Part shown: one piece after another, positions 34,480-46,039 of the stretch
How the letters are laid out: each line of letters begins with the position of its first letter
Position numbering within the stretch: position 1 is the first letter of the stretch
Assembly (NCBI GenBank): GCA_003508835.1
Contig: PUFA01000007.1
Location: 15,771,001-15,835,000, forward strand
DNA from: Eonycteris spelaea
Taxonomy: Eukaryota > Chordata > Mammalia > Chiroptera > Pteropodidae
Length of the DNA stretch: 64,000 bases
Reading direction: 5' to 3'
The notes under the pieces: generated by a model
Databases searched by the model: none
Seen by the model: the letters and a program-made list of their open reading frames with translations, nothing else
Told to the model about the DNA's origin: nothing
Translations under genes and position numbers: made by a program

Positions 34480-34642
34480 AAACTCAAGTTGGCTGTGATT
34501 TTCCTTGACCTGATGTTCTATGAGGAACAGCCTGACATAAAGTAGAAAACTTGTTTCAATGACAACTTGTCAATGGACTGAAAGCCAAAGTAGACTTGAT
34601 TGAGGCTGGTGGTCGGGGGATCACAATTTGAGAACCACTAAA
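34480..34642 (+). mobile_element. Possible hAT-type DNA transposon fragment
   Basis: Ends in ATTTGAGAACCACTAAAG, close to the terminal inverted repeat of hAT-Charlie elements such as MER5 (TTTGAGAACCACTG). The body is too diverged to assign. Confidence 0.35.
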
Positions 34643-36394
34643 GTAGAGAAGGAAGGAATTTTTACAGTCATCTGTAGATACCTTGATATATTATTACCAA
34701 TATTTATTACTATAAACTATACTTCTTATTGATATACATATGTGAAGAGGTATTTGCTATTGAATAGTCAGCACGTGCTTAAATAGTAGCTTGAGACAAT
34801 GCCTGATTTAAAGCCACATTGATAAACTTTAAAGCGGTAGTTAAATATTTTACAGTTCTAAGTTAAATAGTTTTAAATTGCAATTTTAATCTTGCTTGGC
34901 TTAGTTTAGTGTCTTGGTGGTTAGGAAGAATTTAGGTAACGAATTGAGGGGAATACATGCTTGTGTACAGGATTGACTGAGCTGACAATATAGCCTCCCT
35001 CTGTACACGGCATCCCAGGGGCATTCATAGAGCACCAAGAGGTCAAGATCAGCTTGTTATGAATGAATTATTTCGGGAGATGTGAAAGCCATAGGTCTCA
35101 GGTCTGTGGTCAGCTCTGGGAGACTTGTGACCTACAGAACAACAATGGGGATCAAAACTCAGTTCAAATTTCCATGATTTATTTTAATTTATTTTTGATT
35201 TTTCTTTAGATATGAACCTATCTTTCAACATTTCCACCATCCCGCTAGTAACCACTAGTCGATAGTCCTCTGGTAACAAAATGCCTTTAATTACCGCAGT
35301 AATTGTTATCAATAATATGACTCTTATTTGCAAAATGATAATGCATACTATCATGAATATCTTTTGACTTATAATATCTCATGTTTTTTTTTTTTGTGGA
35401 TAAGAATGTAAAAAAGATACCGTCATATACTCTTATTCCTGTATATGAACTGAGTGAGTAGTAAATAAGCTTTTTTACAAAAAAAGTGAAGATCTGTGCT
35501 ATAGAATATTTAGCACAAAAGCATATTTTTATGTCACATTTCTAAACATTGGACTTCTTATAATAAATTACTTTCTAGGTATAAGTAAATGTAATAGGCA
35601 CAAATAAATAGATAACTTTGTTACAGATCTATAAGCTTTATCTATGGCACTCAGATTTTCTGAACAAAGTATACAATGTATTTCTAGAGAGATATAGTTC
35701 CACAGCAATACGGAGCATAGAACTTTACAGTTATATTAAAAACAATAACAAAAAACACTCAGAGATTCTTACTTTTATAAATAAATTGTCCATATCTTAC
35801 AGTTTATGGGTGACAGTTTACTCTGTGGCTGGCTTTCTAATGTCAATACCAATCTTATTTTCACTCACAGTTTTAGACACCTTCTAATGAATGTTATGGC
35901 AACATTCATTTCATGAGTATATATGTATATATATTTAATTTTTAATGTAATTGATTAAGAAAACTTTAAAAATCTTAGAAAATATAATATAGACTTACAT
36001 TTTAGGCGGTATGACATACTAGATAATGCAGACAGCCCTCCTGATTAAACAGCTGAAAGTCTGGTTTTAACAGTTAAAAAATTGTTTGTGAATGCTAAGC
36101 TGGCACACAAAGAAAGAAATTTATACAGGCAAAATTATGTGCAAAAAGTCTGTGCTAACAACCAGTTTTTGCCCTTACAATTTCCACTTTATTCAGGGTA
36201 ACCTGCGTTGTGTTTTAACAACTACATGGGGCATAGGGAACAGGAGAAAAATCAGAACCCCACTAATGTGGGAGTCTAATAGGAAACCCACAAAAAACCT
36301 AGAATTTGTTGAGCTACCTTGTTGTAAAGGTGAATTAGAAATAAACTTTCCAGGAAAAAGGGAACTGCTAAAAATGTGTCTGTCTTTAAATTGG
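34643..36394. other. Mostly unique AT-rich sequence
   Basis: No gene or repeat recognised. 35280-35350 (CCTTTAATTACCGCAGTAAT, ATTTGCAAAATGATAATGC) is enhancer-like in texture. The frames at 35618-35887 (89 codons) and 36092-36421 (109 codons) show no known domain; the latter overlaps two minus-strand frames. Confidence 0.35.
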
Positions 36395-36396
36395 AA

Positions 36397-36570
36397 AGGG
36401 GTCCGCATACTTTCTCTGTAAAGAGATGGAAAGTAAATATTTTAGGATCAGTATCTCTTGCACAACTACTCAACTCTGCTGTTATAGCGCTAATGCAGCC
36501 ATAGGTCATATGCAAACAATTGGACTCGCAGGTTCCAATAAGAATACTTTATTGATAGACACTAAAATTT
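36397..36570 (+). mobile_element. MER3-like hAT-Charlie element
   Basis: A well-preserved non-autonomous hAT element: GCATACTTTCTCTGTAAAG, GGAAAGTAAATATTTTAGG, TTGCACAACTACTCAACTCT, GCTGTTATAGCGCTAATGCA, GCCATAGGTCATATGCAAAC and GTTCCAATAAGAATACTTTA. The far end carrying the second terminal repeat is lost. The family name is from memory. Confidence 0.75.
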
Positions 36571-36995
36571 AAACGTTTGTAATGTTTACTTTCCATGAAA
36601 TGTTATCATTCTTTTGAGTCATTACACTTAAAAATGTAAAAGGCCATTATTACCTCAGAGGTTGAACAAAAACTGGTTTGACCCATTAATCATAGTTTGC
36701 CAAAACCTAATTCAGTGTAATACTGGTACATAGATACAGGAATTGAAAATTTAAACAGCGTTTAAAAGCCCATTAATGAACCCACACATAATGAAAGTTA
36801 TTTTTAATAAAGTAGCTTTTGTATATCTGTGAGAATGAATGGTTCTGGGAGAATTGTTGATTTATACAGAAAAAAAAATTGAAAACACATGAGGTTAAAT
36901 CTCTACAACACATTATAAAGAAGAAAACAAATTATGTATAGATTAAAGGATTATCTGTGAAAGGACACATCTTAAATTAACATAAGAAAATATAG
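36571..36995. other. Unique AT-rich sequence, no recognised feature
   Basis: Nothing recognised; it may include the diverged start of the L1 that follows. Confidence 0.35.
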
Positions 36996-36999
36996 CTTT

Positions 37000-37960
37000 A
37001 TTTTAGGGAATGGTCTTAAGGCAAAATGTACAATTATAAAGTTGAACATCAATACATTTGGTAATGACATTACTATTAATAACTTCTGTACAACAAGCAT
37101 CAAAAAGAAAGTTAAAATACAAGTCACAAATGAATGAAGATGTCATGTACTTTCAGGAAAGAATTAATCCCCTGAATATAAAATGCACTCTGTAAAGGGA
37201 AAAAACAACCAAAAAAAAAAGGGGGGGGGAATAATAGGAATTTCATAGGAACATGGAAGAGATGTTCAAGCTCATTAATAATAAGGTAAATGCAAAGTAA
37301 AGCCCATAACATATCATTTCACAATTATATTTACAAAATGTAAGGTCTGTTGGGAGAATAAATTGTATCTTGTGACATTACTGGACAAAAGAACTATGTG
37401 CATAAGCTACAAGCCCATAATTCTACTCTCAATTCCACAAAGGTTGTGAGAAAGGCTGTTTATTCATTGCAGGTTCATAAATAAATACACACACACATAC
37501 ACTCATACAACCAAATATGTACACATATCTCAAAAACAGTTAAAAAATTAGTGGTGCAAAATGAATGAAATAAAACTTCATGGACCAATATGGACGCACA
37601 TCCAAAATATATTTCTGAGAAAATTAAGCATGTTACAATAAAATATGTAGATTAGAGTTATATAAAGCTTAAAGGCTGACAAAATTACAGTATATATTTT
37701 TAATGATCTATGTAATAAATATATAAAGAAAAAGAAATGATTTTCATGAATGAAGTAGTTAGTATGGCTGAGAGGAAGATATGTAATCTAAAGAGGAGTG
37801 CTGGAGTTTTTTAGCTGAGTGATGAATATGGGGTTTTTTTGAAATATGCATTTTTTATGCTTTTTAGTATTGTATTCCAAATCCATAGAAAATTATATGG
37901 TGCTATATTTAGTCAGTAATATTAAAATGATTTATTACTATAGTATGGAATCCAAAATAT
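37000..37960 (+). mobile_element. L1M: L1M LINE, ORF2 end and 3' UTR, sense
   Basis: ORF2 remains (ACAAGCATCAAAAAGAAAGT, AGATGTTCAAGCTCATTAAT, GGTAAATGCAAAGTAAAGCC, ATATCATTTCACAATTATAT) lead into a 3' UTR (GAGGAGTGCTGGAGTTTTTT, AGTGATGAATATGGGG). Internal A10G9 run at 37211-37229. No intact frame. Confidence 0.65.
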
Positions 37961-39555
37961 GAGTTCAGAGCACAAAGATTGAGAGGTACAAGTTGGATTG
38001 CCCATCAGTGCTGGGTAGTTCTTCAACTAAAAGTTGTCTATCTGGAAACTTTGTTATTACTTATTTTTTATACTTTCCTGTTAACGTATTTTAAATTCTT
38101 CTAAATTTTATTTATTTTAAATTTTAAATTCTCAATTTCCTAATGAGTATGATATTAAAGGCAAATCTCTAAGAATGTGTTTCTTTAAAAAGTTCAATAT
38201 CTTGTGTTTACTCACTTCTCTAACTTTTTTTTAGAGATGTATTTTCAGAGCCCCTAGATATTTGTTCAAACAATTCAATATCCTCCAGATTCAATAAAGA
38301 CACGTCTTTTGATTCCAAGTGCATTTTAAACAATTTGGATACTGTACATTACGAAAGTAGACTAAATCAAAGATAACAGGGTTCATATCCAGAAAGCAAA
38401 CTATTTAGATTAGGAAACCTATAAAATAGATTGACTCTCTAGACATTAAACATTTTGAAAGAAAATTTCCTGTCTTGGTACATTTTCTTAGCCACTTACA
38501 CCTGCACAGCAGCAAACGTGAGCACTCTCACCCATACAGCCACAAATACATACACAAACATACAAAAATTAAATGAGCTAATAATTGGAAAAAGCTTTAA
38601 ATGATGCGAATTACTTACTATATGCTCTGTGAGTGCTTGATAAATAAAAAAATTTCCATGAGACAAGCAAGCATATTTGGTATCAGAATCCAAATGACAA
38701 AGGTCTTTTAGGAGCCTACAACAGTCTGTGCTTCAGAGGGAACTGAACTTTGAATGACTTGATAACCAACTTTGTACATTGTTCTTTCCCCATGTCCAGA
38801 GAAAATATGAATATTGATATTTTAACAAACAGGGAGAAATCATTTAATAAAATGATTAACAGAAAGAAAAAGAGAACACTTGTAGCAGATGTTAGGGTAT
38901 TATCTAAGATTTACTAGAATATTTTAGGACTATCCATTACTTTGACAACTTTCAAGAATATAAAAATTCTGGTGAGTCAGCATGTGTAAAATTATGGGTT
39001 ATGTTTTACAAAGATTAATGAGATGATGTGATAAATTTGATCAACGCATCATGAAAATAAGAAAGTTCAGGTCAAATCTCTCCTTTTTATTTTTCTGTTG
39101 CTTGAATTTACTCACCTATCATTTTCATTTCCAAAAGAAACAAAACAAAATATAAATAGATTATACCTAAGTTATTGAGATAAGTTATTTCTGTTGCATT
39201 TTCCATGCTCAACCAGATAATTCTGCGAAAATAAAAATGGTTAATGTGTATTTAGATGAACTCAACACTTGATTCTCATTGCTTGTCTTTCCAAATATGT
39301 CTGCATAACTTAATTAAGACTTTCCTGGGAAGAGATTCAAAAGGTAATTTAAGTGTGTTAGACTATTTACTTATTAAATAGGTATTACCTGATAAGTGCT
39401 TATGTGTTACTGCACCTTGAGAATAACGAAAATACAATAACTTGATGTAATCTTGTTATTTATGACATCTTTTTAACCTTTGAAATATTTATAGCAAATA
39501 ATTTCAGATATAAGTTAACAAATATTATATTCTGATAGACTCCTGAAAACCTATA
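37961..39555. other. Unique AT-rich sequence, no recognised feature
   Basis: TTTTAAAT-type low complexity at 38085-38135. No gene or repeat recognised. Confidence 0.4.
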
Positions 39556-39561
39556 AAATTC

Positions 39562-39580
39562 TTTTTTTTTTTTTTTTTTG
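39562..39580. repeat. T-run next to an A8 run
   Basis: A long T homopolymer followed shortly by AAAAAAAA. This explains the lysine run in the overlapping minus-strand frame (39460-39669). Confidence 0.85.
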
Positions 39581-39888
39581 TTAAAAAAAACGGTAGTAAC
39601 TATTACAGGCAAGATACAATGATTAATGTTAAAATTAGTGGTCATTAAGGACAAATGGGATATTTGCATAGGTTCAAAGTACCTCCCTGGAGTTTACTGT
39701 TTATACTGGTGTTTTAATATAGGGCCACAAATTCTTTTATACTTCTTCTCCAGGAATATAATTAGATGTAACTCTTCTTGAGTAGGGCTCAACTTAGTAA
39801 ATGGCTTCTATGGAATAGATCATAGAAAAGAAAAAACAATAGCTTTCTTGGGAGGAAACTGGCAGACCCCACCTTAATTAAGGAATCA
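39581..39888. other. Unique sequence, no recognised feature
   Basis: Nothing recognised. Confidence 0.35.
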
Positions 39889-39889
39889 A

Positions 39890-40334
39890 GGTGAACATCA
39901 TCAGTAGCAAGTCATTTTGAGAACATATGCTCTCTGATATGATAACAGTCAGGAATACCAACTCTAGAGTATCCATCCCAAAATCCATAACCTCACACTA
40001 TTATGGGAAAGCGTAAGACATATTTTGATTACAGAAAATACCCAAATGATATTTGCAAATTGTCAGTCATGGAAGACAAGGAATCATATAGAATTGTCAC
40101 AAATTGGAGGAGACCAAGGAGGCATAATGACCAAATGCAATGTAGTATTCTGTATTGGAACCTGGAAAAATAAAGAGTAGATTTCTGAGGGAAGAATCTG
40201 GGGACATAGGGATAAAGTCTGTAGTTTAGCTAATAGTTCTGTAACAATGTTAATTTTCTAATTTTGGTAAATATATGATGGTTATATAGGAGGTTAACAT
40301 TAGCAAGTGAAGGGGTCAGTGAGAACTCTCTTTT
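39890..40334 (+). mobile_element. Old interspersed repeat, family uncertain, interrupted by an LTR
   Basis: AGGAGACCAAGGAGGCATAA, ACCAAATGCAATGTAGTATT, TGTATTGGAACCTGGAAAAA, AAAGTCTGTAGTTTAGCTAA, TTCTGTAACAATGTTAATTT, ATATGATGGTTATATAGG and GAGAACTCTC follow the 3' part of an abundant ancient mammalian repeat. It breaks off where antisense MaLR sequence begins and seems to resume at about 40512 (TCTTGCAAATTTCTAGTAGT). Confidence 0.5.
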
Positions 40335-40505
40335 CAAAGATGGCCATAGTCTTGCTGTGTCCATACATGGTAGAGAGAGGGCAATCCAATCATAAGGGCC
40401 CCACCCTCATCTAACCCTAATTACCCCATCATCAAGTACCATTACTTTGGGGGTTACAGCTTCAATATATAAATTTAGTGGGGGAAACACAGTTCAGTCC
40501 CCAGC
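40335..40505 (-). mobile_element. MaLR LTR fragment, antisense
   Basis: Reverse complement of the MST/MLT1 LTR 5' half: CTTGCTGTGTCCATACATGG, AATCATAAGGGCCCCACCCT, CTAACCCTAATTACCCCATC, CATTACTTTGGGGGTTACAG, AATATATAAATTTAGTGGGG and CACAGTTCAGTCC. Confidence 0.8.
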
Positions 40506-40545
40506 ATTCCTCTCTTGCAAATTTCTAGTAGTATAAATAATGTTC

Positions 40546-41190
40546 TCTTTCTCAATTGAAAGTGAAGACTCATTTCCAAGAAACCTTACAACCTGAAAGC
40601 CTAGTCTCTATATATTTTTGCTTTTTGTTTATTCAGCATCCATTACTCACTCCACCCCTGTCCTGTTTCTTTTCTAAATCTGGTAGCTTCTAAAAGTCCC
40701 ATTCTGCAGCTCTACTCTTTAATTTGTATTGTTCAAGTCAAGTGGATAAGAACAAGAACCGAGGTTTAACAATTCGAGAGTGTGCATTTCCCCTGACTGC
40801 AGTGACTAATTCTGTGATGCTCATATAATTCCACAAGGGCCAGCAAAATGAAGTGACTTACTGAGATTTGTGATCGGTAGGTGCACTTTCCTGCTGGACT
40901 TCTATTTTTAGCAAGATGTGAAGAAATGCTGTAACTGGCAGGAGAAAGAGAACAGAGAGAGAAAGAGACCCTGGTGACGTCAGTTGTGATCTGATTTACC
41001 TTATGTCCACACAACTCCTGGACTTTTCAGTTATATGATCCAAATAAGTCACTTTCTTGCTTAAGTCATATTGTATCTGGTTTTCTGACATGTGCCACCA
41101 ATGATTACCAATCCTGAATAAACTTAACATAAATAAAAATTCTCAAGAAATTTATTTGAGCAAAAAGGAACAGTATAATATGCTCATAAT
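40546..41190. other. Unique sequence, no recognised feature
   Basis: The 82-codon minus frame at 40766-41014 has no recognisable domain. Nothing else seen. Confidence 0.4.
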
Positions 41191-41194
41191 ATTT

Positions 41195-41425
41195 GGACCT
41201 GGAATCAGAAGGATTTGTTCTGTTGCATAGTATTAATTGTTGTTATTACTATATTATTATTATCATTACTATTAATAGAGGTTGGCTATAATGTACTATA
41301 TGTTTCCTGGGCAATAATGCTCTTTTGTTGCTGTAGGTTTTCATCTGTCAAATGGCATTAACAGAACTAATCTCTGAGGGTTCTTATGAGTATTGTTTGA
41401 GATTAATATATATATATATGGCTAA
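41195..41425 (+). mobile_element. MIR: MIR SINE, sense, with ATT-rich insertion
   Basis: GGACCTGGAATCAGAAGGAT, TTTTCATCTGTCAAATGGCA, TTAACAGAACTAATCTCTGA and GGGTTCTTATGAGTATTGTT are MIR landmarks. An ATT repeat at about 41240-41275 interrupts it. Confidence 0.65.
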
Positions 41426-41657
41426 ATATATAGTCATAAAATATAATCAGTAAATAACATCTCATCCTTTTTGAAAGAAAAGCTAAAGTAATTTATCTTC
41501 TCTGCCATTGACATATTTTCTTGCAGTTTTTAACCTTCTAAAATGCCAGTATTTTAAGTTAATTCACTTTCATGGAGGCACGTATAAACAATAACATACC
41601 AAATAATCATTTATAATATAAATTGTGCCTGTCTCAAAAGCAGCCATATGTGTATAG

Positions 41658-41885
41658 ATATGCTAGAATAGTCTGTCCAATTTGGTAGCACCTAGCTGTA
41701 GCCACTGCCATATATGAATATTTATATTAGGTTAAAATTAAATAACATTAAAATAAAATTTCCTCAGTCACACTAGCCCCATTTAAATGCTTAGTAGCCT
41801 CATGTTGCCAGTAGCTACTACATTGGATAGTGTGTTTGTAACATTCCATCAGCATAGAAAGTTTCATTAGAAATTGCTATGCTGG
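41658..41885. mobile_element. hAT-Charlie MITE, palindromic type
   Basis: An internally palindromic non-autonomous DNA transposon: TAGTCTGTCCAATTTGGTAG, AATTAAATAACATTAAAATA, TTCCTCAGTCACACTAGCCC, CATTTAAATGCTTAGTAGCC, AGTAGCTACTACATTGGATA and AGAAAGTTTCATTAGAAATT. The arrangement is that of a common mammalian hAT MITE; exact name (MER33-like?) not certain. Confidence 0.7.
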
Positions 41886-42240
41886 ATTAAAATATACATA
41901 AACAAACACAATGCAAAAGTCAAATGGTTGCATAATTACTGCCAATGTAATAAATCTTCTGTAAGAAATTCCCTGAGGCTAATTTCTTGAGAATTCCCCC
42001 ATGATGTCCAGAGCTGAGATTTATTGCTCTGCAGAGAACACGTCTCATCATCCGATTTTACATGCAGCAATTCCACATTCTGAGAAATCTAAGCTCTGAA
42101 TGTCATACTCATTGTCCACTAAAGGTCACTACTTCTGCCTTAGCAATCCCAAAGTAACATGCATCAGATAATAACTAAATTTTTATAGGCGTCCAATATC
42201 AACAAGTATTTTCTTTGGTGTTTCCCTGCTCCAATTCACT
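41886..42240. other. Unique sequence, no recognised feature
   Basis: Nothing recognised. Confidence 0.4.
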
Positions 42241-42244
42241 TTCC

Positions 42245-42795
42245 ATCGTACTAGTAAAGTTGTCTTTTTCTAAAAGCAGTTCTGATGACATCATTCCCCT
42301 TTTAAAATCTTCAATAATTCATACTTTTTAGAATGTTCGTATGTCTTAGCAGGCTTTACAAAGCCCTTCTCAATGTTAGCTAACCTACTTGTTTAGGCTC
42401 AGCTGCCATTTCCTTCCTGTCTTTTCTTGGCAACCTGTACGTTCTTCAGTATGCAGTTTACTTTTTGAGCTTCCCTATCTTTTCCTGAAATGCTGTTCCC
42501 TCTCTTCTCTGCTTAGGGTCTCCTGTTATCTTTCCGGAGTCATCTGAGACACTGCATTTACCATTATACCCCTAGTGTGTGTTAACCACTTCACTGTAAT
42601 GGTCACTAGAATTTGTTACACATTTCCTTAAGAGCACTGTTCCATTCTACACTAAGTATTTTTGTGGGCTCACCTCTCCTTCATTAGGCTTTGAACCTTT
42701 AAAGGACAGATGTCATGTATTAACCTAGGAGATACCTTGGCTGCTGTATATCCAGCACACAACAGGTATTCAATTAATATTTATTGACTAAATAT
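42245..42795 (+). mobile_element. L2: L2 LINE 3' fragment, sense
   Basis: Clear L2: CTGATGACATCATTCCCCTT, TTTTAAAATCTTCAATAATT, AGGCTTTACAAAGCCCTTCT, TTCCTGAAATGCTGTTCCCT, TCACCTCTCCTTCATTAGGC, and the terminus AGCACACAACAGGTATTCAA then TTAATATTTATTGACTAAAT. Confidence 0.85.
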
Positions 42796-42869
42796 CTTTT
42801 AATACTTGTACATTAGTTTCTCTAAATTTTATTCAATTTTGGAAATGAAATTGGTTATTTTGTCAAATC

Positions 42870-42970
42870 TGACAAGTTTACTGATAAGGAAACTGACATT
42901 CAAAAGACTGCAGTTTTCCTTAAGATCATATTACTAACAGAGTTGAAGTAGCTAAGGGAAATTAGACAAG
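42870..42970 (-). mobile_element. MIR: MIR SINE fragment, antisense
   Basis: GTTTACTGATAAGGAAACTG, AAGACTGCAGTTTTCCTTAA and GATCATATTACTAACAGAGT mirror the MIR core. Confidence 0.55.
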
Positions 42971-43506
42971 TTCAATGATGATTATATATTCAGTACAGAT
43001 AATGTTCCACAGCTCCAGCTAAAGAAATAAAATAGAAGATGAGAATAACTTCTCCTAACATAGAATGGTACTAAATAGGAAGAAAAGGCTGTGGGTTTTT
43101 AATGTAAGAATCTAGAATTTTTCAATCTAAGAGAAAAATGCTGCACTAGCCCATTCTTTTCACTTTTCAGCATTAAGGAGTGGTGGTGGTAGGGGAGGTA
43201 GGCTGTTGGAAAACTAGATTACTACAGGAATGGCAAGTAATTACTATCTAGATACAATTTCTTTTCAACTCATTTCTTTTTAAAACTCTTTTTAGGATCA
43301 AGTTTCTAAAACATGGAACTAAAGAATATTGTCCACTTTCAAATGTAGCACATGCCAGTTTAAAAGATCATAAAAATGGCAGTGATGAAATTACTCCATC
43401 ATTCTTCACCAAATATTTTGGGAAGATAAGCATCTATTTAAATATCGACATTATTTTGACTCAGGTGTATTGTATAAGGGCTAGGACCATTATAAAAATA
43501 TGAATT
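42971..43506. other. Unique sequence, no recognised feature
   Basis: Nothing recognised up to the SINE target site. Confidence 0.4.
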
Positions 43507-43521
43507 TAAAAGGTATTTAGA

Positions 43522-43639
43522 GTCTACGGCCATGCTACCCTGAACAAACCTAATCCCATCTGATCTCGGAAGCTAAGCAGCATTGGGCTTGGTTAGTACT
43601 TGGATGAGAGACCACCTAGGAAAACAAGGTGCTGTAGGA
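43522..43639 (+). pseudogene. 5S rRNA-derived head of the SINE
   Basis: 118 nt align end to end with mammalian 5S rRNA (about 121 nt). It begins GTCTACGGCCATGCTACCCT and contains TCTGATCTCGGAAGCTAAGC, GGTTAGTACTTGGATGAGAG and GGTGCTGTAGG. Most changes fall at CpGs (for example GAACGCGCCCGA replaced by GAACAAACCTAA). It lacks the T-run terminator straight after the 3' end and is followed by A-rich SINE sequence, so it is not a working 5S gene. Confidence 0.9.
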
Positions 43640-43815
43640 GTAAAAAATTAAAAAAAAAAAAAAAAAAAAAAAGATTGTAAGCTGACAAAGTCCTTGCAAT
43701 CTGTGAGGTCAACCAAGGGTCGCCTCGCCTAAAAATAAATAAATGAATAAATAAATAGATATATAGATAGATAAATAAATACACACATACATAATTAAAT
43801 AATTAAATAAATAAA
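43640..43815. repeat. SINE A-tract and AAAT/GATA tail
   Basis: A-run at about 43650-43672, and (AAAT)n with TAGATA variants at 43732-43815. Likely polymorphic in length. Confidence 0.9.
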
Positions 43816-43837
43816 ATTAAATAAGAAGTACTTAGAG

Positions 43838-44600
43838 TTTATGTAAGCCAACATCTTCATATTTCAGATGAAAAAAATGAGATTAACAGAAGGTAGGTAA
43901 CCACTTGATTCATCATGTGGAATAATAATATTCATCCAATGTTTTAGTATTTTAGTTATAGGTAATTGGATGTTTTACCCACAAATAGTATTAACTACAT
44001 CATAGGAGAAGTCCAAGCTACATGGATCCTTCTTGACATTAGTTTCTACATTTTTTTAAAAAACTACTGTTTGTTTTGACAAATTCTCTGTAAATAGGCA
44101 AACTACAAATTCTTCTGAGGAAAAAAATACACAACAGGAAGGTCTATATTAAGATTTATCAAAAAATGTTAAAAAATATTAATTATATAAAGAATCATAT
44201 AAAGTAATTATTGGCTGTCAGGGAAAACAATTAGACATTATCATAGAGTGTCCATTTGTAAGAGTCATCATATACCTAAGAAACTCTATTTTAGGTTGTT
44301 TCCTTCTTCAGTATGAATAAGAGATATATACACCAGAAAGACACAATATATTTAGATTCACAAGCTGTCTCTATGCTTATAGTTTTTGATCATTAGGGAA
44401 AGGCATTAATTTACACTTAATTGAGTGGGTGTTTGATTTGGCTGATTATAGTAAGAACATAAGTAAGTTTATTCACATCAGGATATTTCTAATCACGATT
44501 TTGATATCACCTCCTTAAGAATTTATTAATCTGTTCAGTATATACATGTAGAGTACAATCTATATGTGGGTAGTAAAAAGTAAGAGAAAGACCATTAAAA
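43838..44600. other. AT-rich sequence, no clear feature
   Basis: A weak antisense MIR-like core sits near 43850-43900 (CATATTTCAGATGAAAAAAA). Otherwise unrecognised. Confidence 0.35.
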
Positions 44601-44604
44601 TTTT

Positions 44605-44790
44605 AATCTAATAGATCTGAGTTTTATAGCTTGTTCTGCAATTTATTAGCTCTGTAACCTTTAACAAGTAATATTAAATTTTTGTGGCTTCACTTATTTT
44701 GTTTCAAAGAACTTTTTCACAAGATTGCAGTGAGATTTAAATAACATGTTGGGCGTGAAGATGTTCAATAACGGTAATCTTATTTGTCAT
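44605..44790 (+). mobile_element. MIR: MIR SINE, sense
   Basis: AGCTTGTTCTGCAATTTATT, AGCTCTGTAACCTTTAACAA, AGATTGCAGTGAGATTTAAA and GAAGATGTTCAATAACGGT follow MIR. Confidence 0.65.
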
Positions 44791-45815
44791 TGCATTTTAA
44801 ATATGAACAAGACATTCATTGTCCTTAAAAACGCAGTCACTAGTGATGAGAATAAAATAATGTAAATCAGAATTCAATATCAATTTAGTACAACCACAAG
44901 AAGTGAGCCAATTTCTAATCACTACTGTGAAAGTTGAAAACTTCTTTCCTTGGAGATTTTCCAGTTTGAGATCTGTTCAATCTGTCTTCTAGTTAAAAAC
45001 CCCAAACTCTCCCAGCAGCTGGTATTCATTTTTAGATTAAACATCTTTTATTTGTATTTGTATCTCTGGAATACACAGATTAATATAACAACATTATTAT
45101 TAAAGAAATATCTTATTAAAAAATAAGGGTAGACAGAAACATATTTAGACTTGTATTACTCCATGGACAGGAAGATAAAGTTAAAAAAAAATAGTTTGTC
45201 TCTATTTTACTAGAATACTTGACTACTTTTTGAGTTTTAGTTCTAAATATTAATTTAACATTATATGATATTTGTTTTTCATGAATCATGCAGTTTATTT
45301 CTGCAGCTGAACTCTAACAATGCAATGAAGATAAATACAACCTAATAGAAGGCCCCATTGTTAGCCATGATGCCTGAACAGCATTTGTAATTCATCAGAA
45401 ACTTCTTTTCAAAATATTGAAAGCCACAATTATTGAAAATCATTTTGCTTGTGTATTAACTCAAATATAAACCCAAAACTATTTTTAAAAAACAAAATAT
45501 ACTTGAGTTGATCTTGAATGACAAATGGCATACAAATCAAATAGAACATGTCCTCATAAATTTGGTTACAAATTGGTATGATGATCTTATTAAGGATTGA
45601 TGGGTCTTTTAAACCCCTTTCAAATCACACTTCGTTTTCAAATCTGTGAATTTTCTAGAGGAGTATTCAAGCCAAAGACAAAAACAACACCTGATCTCTT
45701 TGCAATCTATAACCCATGTATGAAATTACAAAATACCAAATTGTGGCTTTTGGTTGAACTGGACAGAAATATGTTTACTATATTATCATGTTTTTCTTCC
45801 CAGCTCTCATTATAG
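44791..45815. other. Mostly unique AT-rich sequence
   Basis: 45290-45410 (CAGCTGAACTCTAACAATGC, TTGTTAGCCATGATGCCTGA) is enhancer-like in texture. The 72-codon frame at 45597-45815 is unrecognised. Confidence 0.35.
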
Positions 45816-45819
45816 GAGT

Positions 45820-46025
45820 AAACATTTATTACATACTTACATGTTGTAGCTACCATATATTTCTCTTCATAACCTTAGTACAAGGGGTTTTTTATCCCCT
45901 ATTTTAAAAACAAACAAACAAAAAACACCTCAACTTTCAAAGATCATATAGCTCGTAAATATCAGAACTAGGATTTGAACCCAGGCATTGTGGCTGAAGC
46001 ATCTGTGTTATACTCTTAGCCACCA
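45820..46025 (-). mobile_element. MIR: MIR SINE, antisense
   Basis: CATTTATTACATACTTACAT, CTCTTCATAACCTTAGTACA, AAAGATCATATAGCTCGTAA and AGGATTTGAACCCAGGCATT mirror MIR down to the B-box complement. A (CAAA) run interrupts it. Confidence 0.8.
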
Positions 46026-46039
46026 TATTTGATCACTCA

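Larger units (their letters stand above)
43507..43837 (+). mobile_element. 5S rRNA-headed SINE (fruit-bat MEG-like) with target-site duplications
   Basis: A composite SINE. Its head (43522-43639) is a 5S rRNA copy. A long A-tract follows (about 43650-43672), then an approximately 58-bp body (GTAAGCTGACAAAGTCCTTG to GGTCGCCTCGCCT, to about 43731), then an AAAT/GATA-rich tail to about 43821. Flanks 43507-43522 and 43822-43837 form an imperfect 16-bp target-site duplication: 13 of 16 match and all three differences are transitions. The 5S-type internal promoter (A box AGCTAAGCAGC, C-box region TACTTGGATGAGAGACC) is largely kept. 5S-headed SINEs are published for pteropodid bats and springhare. 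The A-tract between head and body could mean a dimer, or a 5S SINE joined to another element. It codes for nothing. Confidence 0.85.

Noticed and set aside
36092..36515. 109-codon plus frame and two minus frames as coding
   Set aside because: They overlap on opposite strands, have no recognisable domain, and the minus frames run into a hAT element.
43522..43639. A functional 5S rRNA gene
   Set aside because: Numerous CpG-site changes, no T-run terminator after the 3' end, and SINE body plus target-site duplications show it is a retroposed copy.
43593..43784. 63-codon minus frame
   Set aside because: It is a translation of the SINE tail, A-tract and 5S head.
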